Source of the DNA: Cryptomeria japonica | Taxonomy: Eukaryota; Streptophyta; Pinopsida; Cupressales; Cupressaceae | Length of the DNA: 64,000 bases | Direction of reading: 5' to 3' | Assembly (NCBI RefSeq): GCF_030272615.1 | Contig: NC_081410.1 | Span: 508,113,942-508,177,941, forward strand | Shown: piece after piece, positions 11,814 to 23,965 of the stretch | Layout: each line of letters begins with the position of its first letter | Position numbering within the stretch: position 1 is the stretch's first letter | Notes under the pieces: generated by a model | The model's input: the letters and a program-made list of their open reading frames with translations, nothing else | What the model was told of the DNA's origin: nothing | Database searches by the model: none | Made by a program: the position numbers and the translations under genes

Positions 11814-13075
11814 TGTTGGCATTATAGATGAATTGATTATGTGTGGCATTGATGTTTTATCATTGATGTCAACACTAGCTGATATGAATGGTTACTAGCA
11901 AACAGGTTACTGGTATAAGATCTAGTGTTACCGACATAAGAGATTATTTGGTTGGCACTTTTGGTATGTTTGGATCGATAAAGTATATTGGATGTCATGT
12001 GTTATACGCTCCCTAAGAGTTTTTTCATCAGTTAGTATTGGCTTGGTAATTGGATGTTATCATACACATTGGTAAACCCTTACCGACATTAGCTTTACGC
12101 TTTACCGACAGAGCTTTCAATGAGAAATTATGACATGATGCATAAGTGGTCTTGGTGCAACTTCTATATGGATTCCAGGATGTTGAAGATGTTTGTTGTT
12201 TGTGTTTTAATTGCTTGAAGATGTTTCTTTAGTGTGGTGGACCAAAAATAGGTCTGATACCTATCTAGGTTACAGACAGGTATCATGCTAGCATGTACTC
12301 TACACGTTACCTAGATGTTTCAATATGTTTTATGGATTTGATATTATTGTTTTGATCTTAAGATGACATGGCATATCATTTTAAAAAGGAATTATGTAAT
12401 GATATTTATGTAATATCTTTAGGTGGCCGACCTAATTGGTTTAGGCCCTAAGGTTTGTATAAATAAGAAGAAAAACTCTTTTTAATGTATCATGGTTATA
12501 GGAAAGGTCATGGTCAAGGAATGTAATGTGCGAATGTTGTAATATCATTGAGGCTAAGGATTTGATCGATCATTGGTGATCGAATTGGATTCAGAAGAGG
12601 ATTTAGTCCTCTAGTATTGAGCTTAGTTGGGACTGTAATCAAGCATGGTAGATGCTATTTCCAACAGTTCACTCTATTGGATTGTTGTCCATTTATCTTG
12701 AGAAGGTTGTAGCCTCTCTGTAGTCAGTGAGACTCTTTTCTAATGAGCAGTGTGCCTTCCTACAAGTGCAAGCCCCTCATTGTAACACATACTTTCTGCA
12801 AAAGTATCATCTAATAGTGGGTAGGTTTCCCACCATCATTTTTCCCTTTCCAGGTTTTCCACGTACAAATCATGGTGTTATATGGTATGATTTCTTTACA
12901 TTGACTATCTAGTTAATTGCTAAGTTGTATTGTTTATTGGTATTTGTTTCTATCGGCATTTGTTTGTGCTTTACTGGTACTTGATCTGTTTAAGGTTATA
13001 TTATGGATTAAAAGTTATAATCTATTAACAACTGATTCACCCCCCCCTATCAGTTGTTCACTGGTTATACTAATA
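11814..13075 (+). repeat. Copia A 3' LTR
   Basis: The 1262-bp repeat starts TGTTGGCATT and ends in TTATACTAATA. It aligns with 437-504 plus 5994-7213. The terminal CA of the 5' copy reads TA here. A TATA box sits at 12458-12467. It directly abuts the 3' end of a LINE on its right. Confidence 0.9.
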
Positions 13076-13301
13076 AAATAGTCCCCCTATTTTCAAAAAA
13101 GATTTCCCTAAACTGCTTTTTTTTCACCCCCTCCCAATACATAGCTTGAATTCAAAGCCCCCCTATTTGCACAAAACATTGCATTTTTCATAGCCTGAAT
13201 GAAAAACCCCCCTATTTTCACTGATGGGGAATATATTGCACCCTCATTTTTGAGATATTAAACCCCCCAATATGAACGCACATGATATGATATTGTCTAT
13301 T
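13076..13301 (-). repeat. LINE 3' untranslated region with reiterated G-runs
   Basis: On the plus strand C-runs of five or six followed by TATTT or AATAT recur at about 13083, 13159, 13207, 13265 and 13311. On the LINE sense strand they are G5-G6 runs roughly 45-80 bases apart. No long poly(A) tail is visible at the junction with Copia A. Confidence 0.55.
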
Positions 13302-14030
13302 TCATGAACCCCCCATGCTATATCTAGCCATCCTCAAACAGTCTATGAAATTTTCAGTCGAGGTGCAAAGAGCCAATACAGAGGCAAAAAAAACTAAAGC
13401 CATAGGCACACAAAAAGAATGGGAAGGGAAATGAAAATCAAATCTTGAAAATCTCCTTACAACCGCTTTACTCCTCATAATAATGGAAACTAATGCCAAA
13501 AGTGGCAATCACATCATTAAACAATCAGAAATTAGACACTCTGTGCATAAGTCCTATCATATCTCATAAAGGAATTAGAATCCTCTAGAACATGATCTCG
13601 AAAGTTTCAAATCATCTGCTTATTTTCACGAACCCCTTGATTAGCCAAAAAGTATGCCACTCTATTGGCTTCTTAGAAGGCATGAGAAATATGAACTTTT
13701 TCAAAAGAGTTTAAAATGTCCAAGTATTTATTAATATAGTTTTCAATGGTCCACAAATATTTTTGAATTCCCTTAAGGAATTGTATTATATGGTTCGAAT
13801 CTCCTTCTAACTACACCATCTTTCCATTAAGAATTTTAGCCATTCTTAAACTATGATAGGTAGTAGCAGCTTCAACACGATGGTTTGTCTGACATTTCAA
13901 GGGGAGTGTCAACACTAAGAGGAACCTACCATTATCATCTCTAACAACTCCCTCACACCCAGCCGACCAAAGGTTTCCCTTGGCCACATCATCAAATTTG
14001 ACATTCACCTAGACAAGAGGAAGATTGTAA
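13302..14030 (-). pseudogene. LINE ORF2 C-terminal RNase H domain, broken
   Basis: The open part 14008-13811 has GVVRDDNGRFLL followed by NHRVEAATTYHSLRMA. This is the plant LINE RNase H (RVT_3) pattern of a G-hhRD-x-G strand and an acidic helix. Similarity continues through stops to about 13550 (LEGDSNHIIQ, then SHAF...AN). The tail to 13302 (68 open codons) resembles the usual LINE C-terminus. Stops and frameshifts rule out function. Confidence 0.7.
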
Positions 14031-15274
14031 TAAATGTTGTCTCTAAGAGACTTAATCGGCTTAAAAACAATGAAAATATTAAATTAAATCTTTCAATTAG
14101 AAGCCACCCAATAATTATAATGAGAGCACAACTACTTACATTGACAAGTGAGCTTATAAAACAATATTAAAAAATTTCAAGATAGCTCAACTTAGCTCTA
14201 TAAAAACAACATCAAGAAGGAGGGTATAATCCCCAAAAAACTCTGTTGTTTCTTTCCTCTTAGATACCCCAAACCAAATGGGAAAAAGATAGGGACCAAA
14301 GAAGGATTTGCCAAGTTTGAAGTAGGAGCAATCCACTGGCTAAAAATATCCTGGATAGACGATAGAAGGACCCAATCCAAATTTCATTTCTAGAGAAGAA
14401 GACCCCAAACATCATGATCATAGGAGCAGTTTAGAAACACATGAGAACGCAACTCCAAGTCTTCATGATAGAGAAAACATATGTTGGTTAAAAAAATGCC
14501 TCTCTTGCATAGATTGTCCAATGTGAGGATCTTATTTTGAAGCAAAATCCAAAAAAATATGTTAACTTTCAAGATGAGGGCAGTAATCCATGCTCCAACC
14601 CAAGGAGCAGGAGGAGATGGGGAAGAAGCCTACAAGGAGACAGTTGAGGCAATAGAGTACATACCCGAAGAGGTAGCCTTCCACACCAATAAATCATCCA
14701 CCTCCTGATGTTCCACCATAATAAAATTTTAGGAACAATTGAAGCGAGAGAAGATCATTGTTGATAACTAAAAGATTAACCCACTTCCCATTAATGCAAT
14801 AATCGGACACCAACTATCCAAATCTGGCAATACAATCATCCTTAAATGACCTAAAAGAAGGATTATTGTAGAAAGGTTCATGGCCTATCTAGCTATCCTC
14901 CTAGAAATTAATCAATCTTCCTAATCCAACTTTCCAATAGATACCTTTTTCAAGAATAAACTTAGCCCGAATCACATTGTTTGAGAGGATGGAACCAATA
15001 GGAAGGGACTAATTATTTAAAAAATCCCTAAGAGCATTAGCATGATGTAAATATTTACTCCAAATATTACATAGGTTTGTAGACACTATCCCATGCCACT
15101 AGGGGGCTTCTCATACTTTCTTCCACTCCCAACCATAGAAATCATGTTTGAATATTCTTAATAGCCTCCACAAATTTGGAAATAATTTTTAAAATACTAA
15201 GGGCATAAATTGGTAAATTTTGGAGGGATGACTTAGGAAGTTGAATCTTCCCTACTTGACTCAGAAGAATCCCT
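14031..15274 (-). pseudogene. LINE ORF2 middle: thumb region and zf-RVT domain, broken
   Basis: Directly inside the Copia B junction the minus strand reads ILLSQVGKIQLPK, the conserved segment after the polymerase palm. Near 14572-14390 a zf-RVT zinc-binding pattern is seen: FFWILL, DNLCKRG, then C, C, H and C ligands (NICFLYHEDLELRSHVFLNC). The stretches between contain many stops. In live LINEs these regions contact RNA during target-primed reverse transcription. Confidence 0.75.
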
Positions 15275-16775
15275 TGATAGTTCTGATACTAAATGTTTAG
15301 TACAAATGCCAAGCTAATAAGATGAAGGGGGGCGGGGTGAACCATACAAACTTAATCTTCAATAAAAACAACAAATTCAACCTCAGTAACATATACTTCA
15401 GTAATATACCAAAACTGCTAAACATGCAAACTCATAAGCATATAAACATTATAACACTCATAATACCAAATTTAACGTGGAAACCCAAATAGGGAAAAAC
15501 CACTGTGGGATTTCGGACCCACTAAGAAATATACTCTTCTAGAGTATGCTCAGTTAAAGGCAAATCCTGTTAAAGATTACAAACACATTGCTAGATGTGA
15601 CCCAATTAAGGGATTTCCCTCAGATCTGTTAGGATCTTGACCTTGTTAAAGGATTTCAAACACTCAATCAAAATGTCACCTTGCTAGAGGGTTTTACAAA
15701 TAAGACTGTTAAGTCCACTCGATTAAGAGATTTTCTGTCACTTTACAAAATAACAGTAATAAAAATCTATCTGCAACTTCACATCTAAAAATGCTAAAGA
15801 AGATTCTTATTTGCTCAATACAATAGGACTTATCTTGTCCATCTACTGGGCTTTATACTCTGCTATTCAAACAGGTCTTCAAGCTTCTATGCTCGGTAAT
15901 CACTATGTAGCATCTCTATGCATACACTTGCCCGCATACATTGTTTATCAACAGTTCCTTATTTATAAACAATTTGCCAACTGCTTAATCTCCTTGATCA
16001 TATATCCCATGATCAATCATAGCCATCAGATCTTCAAACTTGACCAGGTTCAATGTATCCTTCAATCTGAAAATGTTTTACCCCACCTTGGAACTTGCAT
16101 ACATTTCTTGGAACTTGTGCTAGGGTATTGCGGTTCAATCTGAGCTGTAGATCTTCCTGTCGATTTTCCTTTGCCATAGATTCTTAACAAACTTCATTCA
16201 CGACATACCAATCATTTAATCATAGCCATCTCATCAGCTTCCTTCATTAAATAATGATTTTATTCATTCAATACATTCTGTTATTACTCGATTGCAACTC
16301 GGTAAATACTAAACTTCACTCGATAGACATTCTACCTTCATTAACCGATAGCGATAACTTTAGGGTTTACTGACTAGGTTTCTTAGGGTTTACCGGCTAG
16401 GTTCTTTGCTCGGTAACATACTATAGTATTAACCTTACAATCAATAACATATGTAGGATATCAAAACAATCTAAACATCATGATCTCATCATTGTCTAAC
16501 TCAGTTATAGTTGCCCATTGAATAACTTATTCCTCCCCTTATTCATCACATTCTTTCTGTGTCTTTTACCGACACCTTTATATTCATCAAATCATACATC
16601 TTAAGATATGGCAACACCATACTGAATTAGAAAATCAATTTCTTGACATCAATGAAAAAATAATAGTATTAAGATAGTAAACATCCTTTAGCAGTTATAT
16701 CCATAATCATCAACAACCTTCTCAATATCCTTATTGAAATGCCAACAATCTTCCTTGTTTGTTATAATGACAACA
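15275..16775 (-). repeat. Copia B 3' LTR
   Basis: The 1501-bp repeat is bounded by TG (15275) and CA (16774-16775) in plus orientation. It differs from the 5' LTR by substitutions and small indels. Two indels are clear: a short repeat unit missing near 15640, and an extra TTGCATACATTTCTTGGAAC near 16097 that is absent at 22240. Confidence 0.92.
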
Positions 16776-17189
16776 ATCTCCCCCTTTGGCATTGATGGCG
16801 AAACCAATTGATTTTACCTAATTGATTCGGATTGTTGTGAGAATTCTGACATGCTGAAATGCTCTCCTCCTATCATCAACCTTCTCCCCCTTACATTAGT
16901 CTTCTCCCCTTTTCTTCAGTCTTCTCCCCCTTTGACAACAATGCCAAAAAGTAAAGAAAAAACATAATTTCTTCCTGTATGAAGTGATTTCCTACTGTTA
17001 TGTGTCAACTTAGTCTCAGTTAGAGCATTTTGTCTTCAATTCCTGTTCCCTATATTTATTTCCTGCACACCTTTAGAAAACATCCTAAAGTGTGTAAATC
17101 AGCATCAACTCTTAAAAGATATTCTGTAGAGTCGTCGAATTGATGCTTTCACCAAACTCAGTCAGTGAGTAGAAGATAGGGGTAGGACC
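16776..17189 (-). other. Copia B 3' internal region with polypurine tracts
   Basis: On the element strand AAAGGGGGAGAT abuts the 3' LTR (16776-16787) and is the polypurine tract. Two or three further GGGGGAGAAG-like runs lie at about 16880-16940. There is no gene. Confidence 0.7.
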
Positions 17190-18721
17190 CCTAACTTACT
17201 TTTGAGATACTCAAAAGTGTCCCTTGGTAGTGGCTTGGTGAAGATATCTGCTATTTGTTCCTTTGTGCTAACATACTCCAAAACCACTTTCTTCTCTTAA
17301 GCTTCTTCTCTAAGATAATGATATTTGATAGAGATGTGTTTTGTCTTAGAGTGCATAACAGGATTCTTTGAAATGTTTATGGCACTAGTATTGTCACAGA
17401 ATATAGTTACTAGGTTGGTAACTTGCTCATTTATACCTTCCAACAGTTGTTTGATCCATGCTATGTTGGTACAATTCAATGTTGTAGCAACGTATTCAGC
17501 TTCTGTTGTTGACTGTGAAACATATCCTTGTTTCTTGCTAAGCCAACTCACTAGTCTTTCTCCTAAAAAGAAAGCTCCTCCACTTGTGCTTTTTCTGTCA
17601 TCAATGTTGCCTACCCAATCAGCATCAGTATAAACTTTTAAATCAAAATCATTTCCTTTCTGATATACTAAGCCATAATCTTCAGTGCCTTTCAAGTATC
17701 TGAAAATTCTCTTGATTGCTATCATGTGTGTTTCCTTAGGATCTGCAGACAATCTTGCAACTATACCTACTGCATGTGTTATATTTGGCCTACTATGAAA
17801 AACATATTGTAGCTTTCCAATCATGGATCGGTAAAGTGTCTCATCAACAGATGTAGATTCATCATTCTTTGATAGTTTACAGTTGGTAGTCATAGGAGTA
17901 CTTACCAGTTTTGAATCCTCCATTCCAAATTTCTTCAAGATTTCCTTTATGTACTTGGATTGAGTAATGAAAATCTCATCTTTCATTTGCAGTGTTTGTA
18001 AACCTATTAAATACTTTATCTCACCAATTAATGACATCTCAAATTCTTTGCTCATTTCATTTCCAAAGTTCTTGCATAGAGAGTCACTTCCACAAAAGAT
18101 AATATCATCAACAAATATGGCTAAGATCAGTATTCCATTTTCATCATTTTTCATTTACATGTTACTATTTTCACTTGTTCTTATAAAACCAATCTTCATT
18201 AAATAAGAGTGCAATCTTTCATACCATGCTCTAGGCGCTTGTTTCAAACCATATAAAGCTTTGTTCAATTTACATACCTGATCTTTATTCTTGTCTTCAA
18301 CAAATCCTTCAGGTTGTTCAATAAAAACTTCTTCTTCTAATATACCATTCAAAAATGCAGATTTGACATCCATTTGATATACCTTGAAATTCTTGTAAGC
18401 AACATATGCCAAAAATGTTCTTACTCCTTCAAGTCTTGCCACAGGTGTAAAAGTCTCACCATAATCAATTCCTTCTTCTTGGGCATAACCTTTGCAAACT
18501 AGTCTTGCTTTATTTCGAATGACCTCACCTTTTTCATTCAGCTTGTTTCTGAAAATCCACTTTGTACCGATTACATTTTTGTCCTTCGGTCTTGGGACCA
18601 GTGTCCATGTGTCATTCTTATTGATTTGATCAATCTCTTCTGTCATAGCATTTATCCAATCTTCACTGTTAAATGCCTCTTTCACTATCCTTGGCTCAAA
18701 TTCAGATATCAAACATGTGTT
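17190..18721 (-). pseudogene. Copia B reverse transcriptase and RNase H
   Basis: The RVT_2-type RT begins at about 18712 with [13 protein letters not shown] and includes [27 protein letters not shown] and the catalytic FVDD near 18102-18113. RNase H follows, with TDADWVG, the EAEYVATT helix and a HISIKYH end, and similarity continues to about 17190. The frame is continuous but has single in-frame stops at 18724-18722, 18157-18155 and 17299-17297, each consistent with one base change. Domain order and spacing are normal for copia. Confidence 0.9.
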
Positions 18722-20230
18722 CTATCTCAGTTTGTTCCTTGTCATCAATAGATCATCCTTATCTCCTATAATCTGACTTGATGCATGATGTCTTTTGACA
18801 TACTTGGCTAATACAGGCTCGGTAGGCTCTGTATGATCTTCTTCATCACTTGGTAACTGGATATTCTCTTCATTTCCTTCAACAGTTCTCTCGGTAAGAC
18901 TTGTCGATTGAACATAGACAAATTCATCATAATCTTCTGGTTCCTTGGAATTGTATTCATCATTTCTTTCTGCAAACTCATCAATTTTCACATTTGCACT
19001 TTCTAGTATTTTGCTAGATGATTTGATCAGACATTTAAATTCTTTTCTTCTAGAAGAATAACCAAGAAATGTTCCTTCTTCACTTTTCTGATCAAACTTG
19101 CCATTTCTATCATCTTTGTGAACATAGCATCTAATTCCAAAGATTTTAAAATAACTTACATTAGGTTTCTTGTCATACCAGATCTCATATGGTGTCTTCA
19201 AAGTTCCTTTCTTCAGTTGTACTCGGTTCAGGGTGTAAACTACTGTGCTTATTGCTTCTCTCCAAAATGTTTGTGGCACTTTCTTTTCAATCATCAGGGT
19301 TCTGGCACAATCCACAATAGATCTGTTTCTTCTCTCAGCTATCCCATTTTGTTGTGGAGTTCTCGGTGCAGAGACTTGTCTTTTTATACCATGATTATTG
19401 CAGAATAAGTTGAACTCATCAGATGTGAACTGTCCTCCTCTATCTGATCTAAGACATTTCAGTTGTCTTCTTGTTTCATTTTCAACTCTTTCCTTGTACC
19501 ATTTAAACATTTGAAAAGCTTCTAATTTTTCCTTTAAAAACATAACTGACATCATCCTTGAGTAATCATCCACAAATAATATGAAAAATTTATCACCATA
19601 ATAACTTTGAACTTTCATAGGACCACAAAGATCAGTGTGCACAAGATCTAAAATTCCCTTAGAAGTGTAGGACTTACTTGTAAAGCTTGATCTTGTCATC
19701 TTACCCATCTGGCATCCTCGGCACATAGCATTCTCGGGTTTTTCAAGACTCGGTAGACCTCTTACTAGGTGCTTCTTGCTTATTTTGATCAGATTATCAA
19801 AATTTACATGACACAACCTTTTATACCATAACCAGGTATCATCTATCTTTGCATACATACACTTGTTCCAAGTTGAGTCAAGGTGAAATGTGTTACCTTT
19901 TCTTTGTGTCCCGGTAGTAGCTAACTTTCCATGCTTGTCATGAACTTTGACAATTCCTTTCTGAAATTCTATTCGGTATCCTGTATTGTTTAGCTGTGCT
20001 ACACTCAACAAATTGTATTTCAAACCTTCAACACAATAAACATCATTGCATCTTGCATTTTCAAGAAGTGTTATAGATCCTTTACCTTTTACCGGACATG
20101 GTGCATCATTACCAAATCTTACATAGCCTCCATCATAATCTTCTAATGTAACAAATTTGTGTTTATCACCTGTCATGTGATGCGAGCATCCACTATCTAT
20201 GATCCATGAATCATTAGTATTTATGTGAGA
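18722..20230 (-). pseudogene. Copia B protease and integrase
   Basis: The protease motif IDSGCSHHMTGD begins near 20205 and runs straight into the 484-codon open block 20176-18722. The pre-integrase zinc region has H-x4-H and C-x2-C ligands (LCHVNF...CRGCQMGKM). The integrase core has D in HTDLCGP, D in RSDRGGQF and E in PQQNGIAERRN, so all three catalytic acids are kept. The block ends with a serine- and acid-rich linker before RT. Confidence 0.9.
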
Positions 20231-21342
20231 TATTAGGGCTTTTTATTCATACCTTTCTTCATTTGATCCATCTTTGATAGCCACATAAACTACATCCTAT
20301 GTATCAGCTTCATCTGATTTATCATCATTTGAATCCTCATCAACTATTAGGCATGACTTTCTATCTCTTCTTCTGAAGTCTCGGTGTCCTCTGTAATGAT
20401 TATCTTTCTATGTGTCATCTTGGTAATCTCTCTTTTCAGTAGAATATTTGTTAGGATAGTTAGAAGCCATATGTCCTATCTTATCACAATTGAAACATTT
20501 CAAAGGTAGTTTTCCTTTATACTTACCTTTGCCTCTTGGTAACCTTCTATCTAATAGTGCTTCAAACTCTTCTTGCTTTCTGATTTCCTCATACAGTTTG
20601 TGTACTTCTTCCATGTTCTTGCGAAATCTTTCACTTGCTCCACTATGATCCCCTTTAGTGTACTTACTCATTCTATCATTGTAATCATCAGATTCACCAA
20701 TATGAAAAGAACTAAATGCAAATTCAACTTTATTTACCGATGACCCACTATTGTCAAAATTACCTAACTCAAATGCATGAAGCTTACCAATAGTAGCATC
20801 TAAAGAAACTAGCATATTGGGTACAAACCTCAATTCATTGATTGCAGAGATTTGGATTGCATAAGCTAGTAGAAGGGTTCTTAACAACTTGTTATATCAT
20901 TTTCTTCAATAGTTCCGCCTGCTCCTTTGATTTGATTAACAATCTCCTTTAGTCTTGTACTGTACTGGGTTATGTTCTCACCTTCATTCATCCTCATAGA
21001 TTCAAGTTGTCCTCTTAGACTATCCACTTTTGCTCTTTGAACATGTTCATCTCCACCATACACAGATATGAGCTTGTCCCACATTGCCTTTGCACCATTG
21101 CAACCTTCTAGATCATTAAACTCTGAGTCGGTCAATGCAGATGTTATTTCAATCATTGCTTGAATATGTTCTTGCTTTGCCTTTATCTCTTCCATTGTTA
21201 ATGGATAGGTGCTCGGTATAATGAAATCATTCTCTAGATAATATACAACATATTCTCCAACTCCTGATAGGTATAGCTTCATCCTTTTCTGCCATGTAGA
21301 GAAACTTGACTTGTTCAGCTTCGGTGCATCCCTCTTGTACAT
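20231..21342 (-). pseudogene. Copia B gag (UBN2-type capsid, zinc knuckle)
   Basis: The first block, 21342-20881 (153 codons), starts MYKRDAPKLNKSSFSTWQKRM, a typical gag opening. It continues in another frame as 20887-20408 (159 codons), so one frameshift lies near 20884. The zinc knuckle reads CFNCDKIGHMASNY, in which the last cysteine ligand is replaced by tyrosine. Stops at 20410, near 20301 and near 20244 interrupt the linker to the protease. Confidence 0.88.
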
Positions 21343-21396
21343 CTTTGGATCTTTGCCTCAAGTACCTTTAAACTTTTCTTTCTGGAGTCCAAAACT

Positions 21397-21407
21397 CTGA
21401 TACCAAT
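21397..21407 (-). other. primer binding site of Copia B
   Basis: The plus strand reads CTCTGATACCA just left of the 5' LTR, which on the element strand is TGGTATCAGAG, complementary to initiator Met tRNA. It fixes the orientation of the element. Confidence 0.9.
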
Positions 21408-22878
21408 TGATAGTTTTGATACTAAATGTTTAGTATAGATGCCAAGCTAATAAGATGAAAGGGGGGGGTGAGTCATACAAACTTAATCTTCAATAAAAAC
21501 AACAGATTCAACCTTGGTAACATATACTTCAGTAATATACCAGAACTGCTAAACATGCAAACTCATAAGCATATAAACATTATAACACTCATAAAACCAG
21601 ATTTAACGTGGAAACCCAAATAGGGAAAAACCACTGTGGGATTTCGGACCCACTAAGAAATATACTCTTCTAGAGTATGCTCGGTTAAAAGAAAATCCTG
21701 TTAAAGATTACAAACACATTGCTAGATGTGACCCAGTTAAGGGATTTCCCTCAGATCTGTTAGAATCTTCACCTTGTTAGAAGTGACCTTGTTAAAGGAT
21801 TTCAAACACTCAATCAGAATGTCACCTTGCTAGAGGGTTCTACAAATAAGACTGTTAAGTCCACTCAGTTAAGAGATTTTCTGTCACTTTACAAAATAAT
21901 AGTAATAAAAATCTATCTACAACTTCACATCTAAAAATGCTAAAGAAGATTCTTATTTGCTCAATACAATAAGACTTATCTTGTCCATCTGCTGGGCTTT
22001 ATACTCTGCTATTCAAACAGGTCTTCAAGCTTTTGTGCTCAGTAATCACTATGTAGCATCTTTGTGCATACACTTGCCCGCATACATTGTTTATCAACAG
22101 TTCCTTATTTATAAACAATTTGCCAATCACTTAATCTCCTTGATCACATATCCCATGATCAATCATAGCCATTAGATCTTCAAACTTGACTAGGTTCAAT
22201 GTATCCTTCGATCTGAAAACATTTTACCCCACCTTGGAACTTGTGCTAAGGTATTGCGGTTCAATCTGAGCTGTAGATCTTCCTGCCGATTTTCCTTTGC
22301 CATAGATTCTTAACAAATTTCATTCACGGCATACCAATCATTTAATCATAGCTAGCTCATCAACTTCTTTCATTAAATAATGCTTTTATTCATTCAATGC
22401 ATTCTGTTATTACTTGGTTGCAACTCGGTAAATACTAAACTTCACTCGGTAGACATTTTGCCTTAATTAACTGATAGCGATAACCTTAGGGTTTATCGAC
22501 TAGGTTCTTTGCTCGGTAACATACTATAGTATTAACCTTACAATCAATAACATATGTAGGATATCAAAACAATCTAAACATCATGATCTCATCATTGTCT
22601 AACTCGGTAATAGTTGCCCATTGAATAACTTATTCCTCCCCTTATTCATCACATTCTTTCTGTGTCTTTTACCGACACCTTTATACTCATCAAATCATAC
22701 TTCTTAAGATATGGCAACATTATACTGAATTAGAAAATCAATTTCTTGACATCAATGACAAAATAATAGTATTAAGACAGTAAACATCCTTTAGCAGTTA
22801 TATCCATAACCATCAACAACCTTCTCAATATCCTTATTGAAATGCCAACAATCTTCCTTGTTTGTTATAATGCGAACA
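21408..22878 (-). repeat. Copia B 5' LTR
   Basis: The 1471-bp repeat starts TGATAG and ends GCGAACA, followed by the duplicated CCCCT and LINE sequence. It is the partner of 15275-16775. Confidence 0.92.
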
Positions 22879-23965
22879 CCCCTTTCTATCCATTAAGCTT
22901 CTTGTTGAATTTTTCAATCAAAGATAACCAAAAAGAGTTAGGCATCTTGGAACAAAGAGGCAACCCCAAATAGATAGAAAAAAGATTGCCTGTCAAACAT
23001 CCCAGGATATCTAAGATATTTCTTTGTCTTACCTCGGGAGAGTTAAAAAAGGAGAGAACTTTTAGCAATTTTGATTGTTTGACCTAAGGAAGATTCATAC
23101 AAGGATAAAATTCTTTTCAAGGTTCTATCCTTCCCAATAGAAGAGATACCAAGAACAATTTAATCATCTACAAACTACCAAAGACATAAAACCAAGCTAG
23201 CTGAAGATGGTATAAGGTCTTTAAACATACATAAATTAACCATTTTGTTCAAATATCTTCCCAAAGTATCAATAATGAGGGTAAAGAGAAGGGAAGACAT
23301 GGGATCTCCTTGTCTAAGACCCCTAGACACATTTAAAAAGTGGGAGGGGGAACCATTAATGATAATTGAAGATTTGGTTATGGAGATAAGTTGCCATACA
23401 ATATCTTGAAATTTCTTGTTGAAGCCAAAGGTAGCTAAAACTTTAACTAAAAAATGCCAATAAACCCTCTCATAATCTTTATAAGTATCAGGATTTAGTA
23501 GGAAACCTTGATGTTTGGAGATCTCTAGAGAGTGAATATTCTCATGCACTATCATAATAGAATCCAAATTTTCCTTCCTAGAACAAAACCATTCAATCTC
23601 AAATCAATGATACAACGAAGAATTATGAGTAATATTGACACGAGGACCTTAGAGAAGATTTTATAGATAGATTTGCATATACTAATGCGTCTAAAGGCGT
23701 TAAAGGAATCAGCTCCAGAAGACTTAGGAATAAGCACAAAGAAAGTTGAATTCAGTTCTTTCATAATCCTTCTTAAACTAAATAATTATTTAACAACATT
23801 CCCTACATCATCAACAGCAATATCCTAATAGGTCTGGAAAAAGAACATCGAGAAGCCATTAGGCCCAGGGACCTTATTCCCTTCAAAAGAGAAAACAATC
23901 ATTTTAATCTCGTCCAATGAGGGATTAACAACCAAACTTTTGTTAACTCTCAAATGTTAACTTTA
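22879..23965 (-). pseudogene. LINE ORF2 reverse transcriptase domain, 5' piece
   Basis: From about 23965 the minus strand encodes NKVPGPNGFS, then FVLIPKSSGADSF (23764-23552) with the SICKSIYKI strand. The block 23567-23175 has RGLRQGDPMSSLLF. The catalytic FVDD at 23161-23172 follows a stop. After that come YLGLPL and KFNKKLNG at 22886. These are motifs 1 to 6 of a plant LINE polymerase in order. Stops between blocks show decay. Sequence upstream of 23965 is unrelated AT-rich DNA, so the insertion was 5'-truncated, as is common for LINEs. Confidence 0.9.

Larger units (their letters stand above)
437..13075 (+). mobile_element. Copia A: degraded Ty1/copia LTR retrotransposon, itself split by an insert
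   Basis: The order is 5' LTR, initiator-Met-type primer binding site, gag, protease, integrase, reverse transcriptase, RNase H, polypurine tract, 3' LTR. That order, with integrase before RT, defines Ty1/copia. The first 68 bp of the 5' LTR (437-504) are separated from the rest (5994-7213) by a foreign insert; in the 3' LTR the matching block is also exactly 68 bp (11814-11881). All coding blocks carry stops and frameshifts, so the element cannot be autonomous now. No exact 5-bp target duplication is visible: TAAAT precedes it and AAATA follows. LTR ends are TG...CA on the 5' copy and TG...TA on the 3' copy. Confidence 0.9.
15275..22878 (-). mobile_element. Copia B: Ty1/copia LTR retrotransposon, comparatively well preserved
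   Basis: Two direct LTRs (15275-16775 and 21408-22878) enclose gag, protease, integrase, RT and RNase H on the minus strand. The primer site (CTCTGATACCA on the plus strand) is next to the right LTR, so transcription runs right to left. The target duplication is TCCCT against CCCCT, one substitution apart. The LTR copies are very similar apart from small indels. The pol frame is open over most of 20220-17190 with isolated in-frame stops, so this copy is younger than Copia A. It has split a pre-existing LINE. Confidence 0.93.
13076..23965 (-). mobile_element. 5'-truncated non-LTR retrotransposon (LINE), split by Copia B
   Basis: On the minus strand the LINE runs from about 23965 down to 22879, is interrupted by Copia B (15275-22878), and resumes at 15274 down to 13076. 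The halves join in one reading frame if the five bases duplicated by Copia B (TCCCT at 15270-15274, CCCCT at 22879-22883) are counted once. The junction falls in the conserved region after the polymerase palm, where plant LINEs have a K-G-x-LLSQ-G-K-Q-L stretch. ORF1, the endonuclease and the start of ORF2 are absent. The coding region has many stops, so it is dead. Confidence 0.88.

Noticed and set aside
429-13080. Target duplication of Copia A
   Set aside because: TAAAT on the left and AAATA on the right are not the same five bases; A/T-rich flanks make chance similarity likely.
13302-13508. Independent small minus-strand gene
   Set aside because: It lies in line with the decayed LINE RNase H and resembles the usual LINE C-terminus, so it is treated as part of ORF2.
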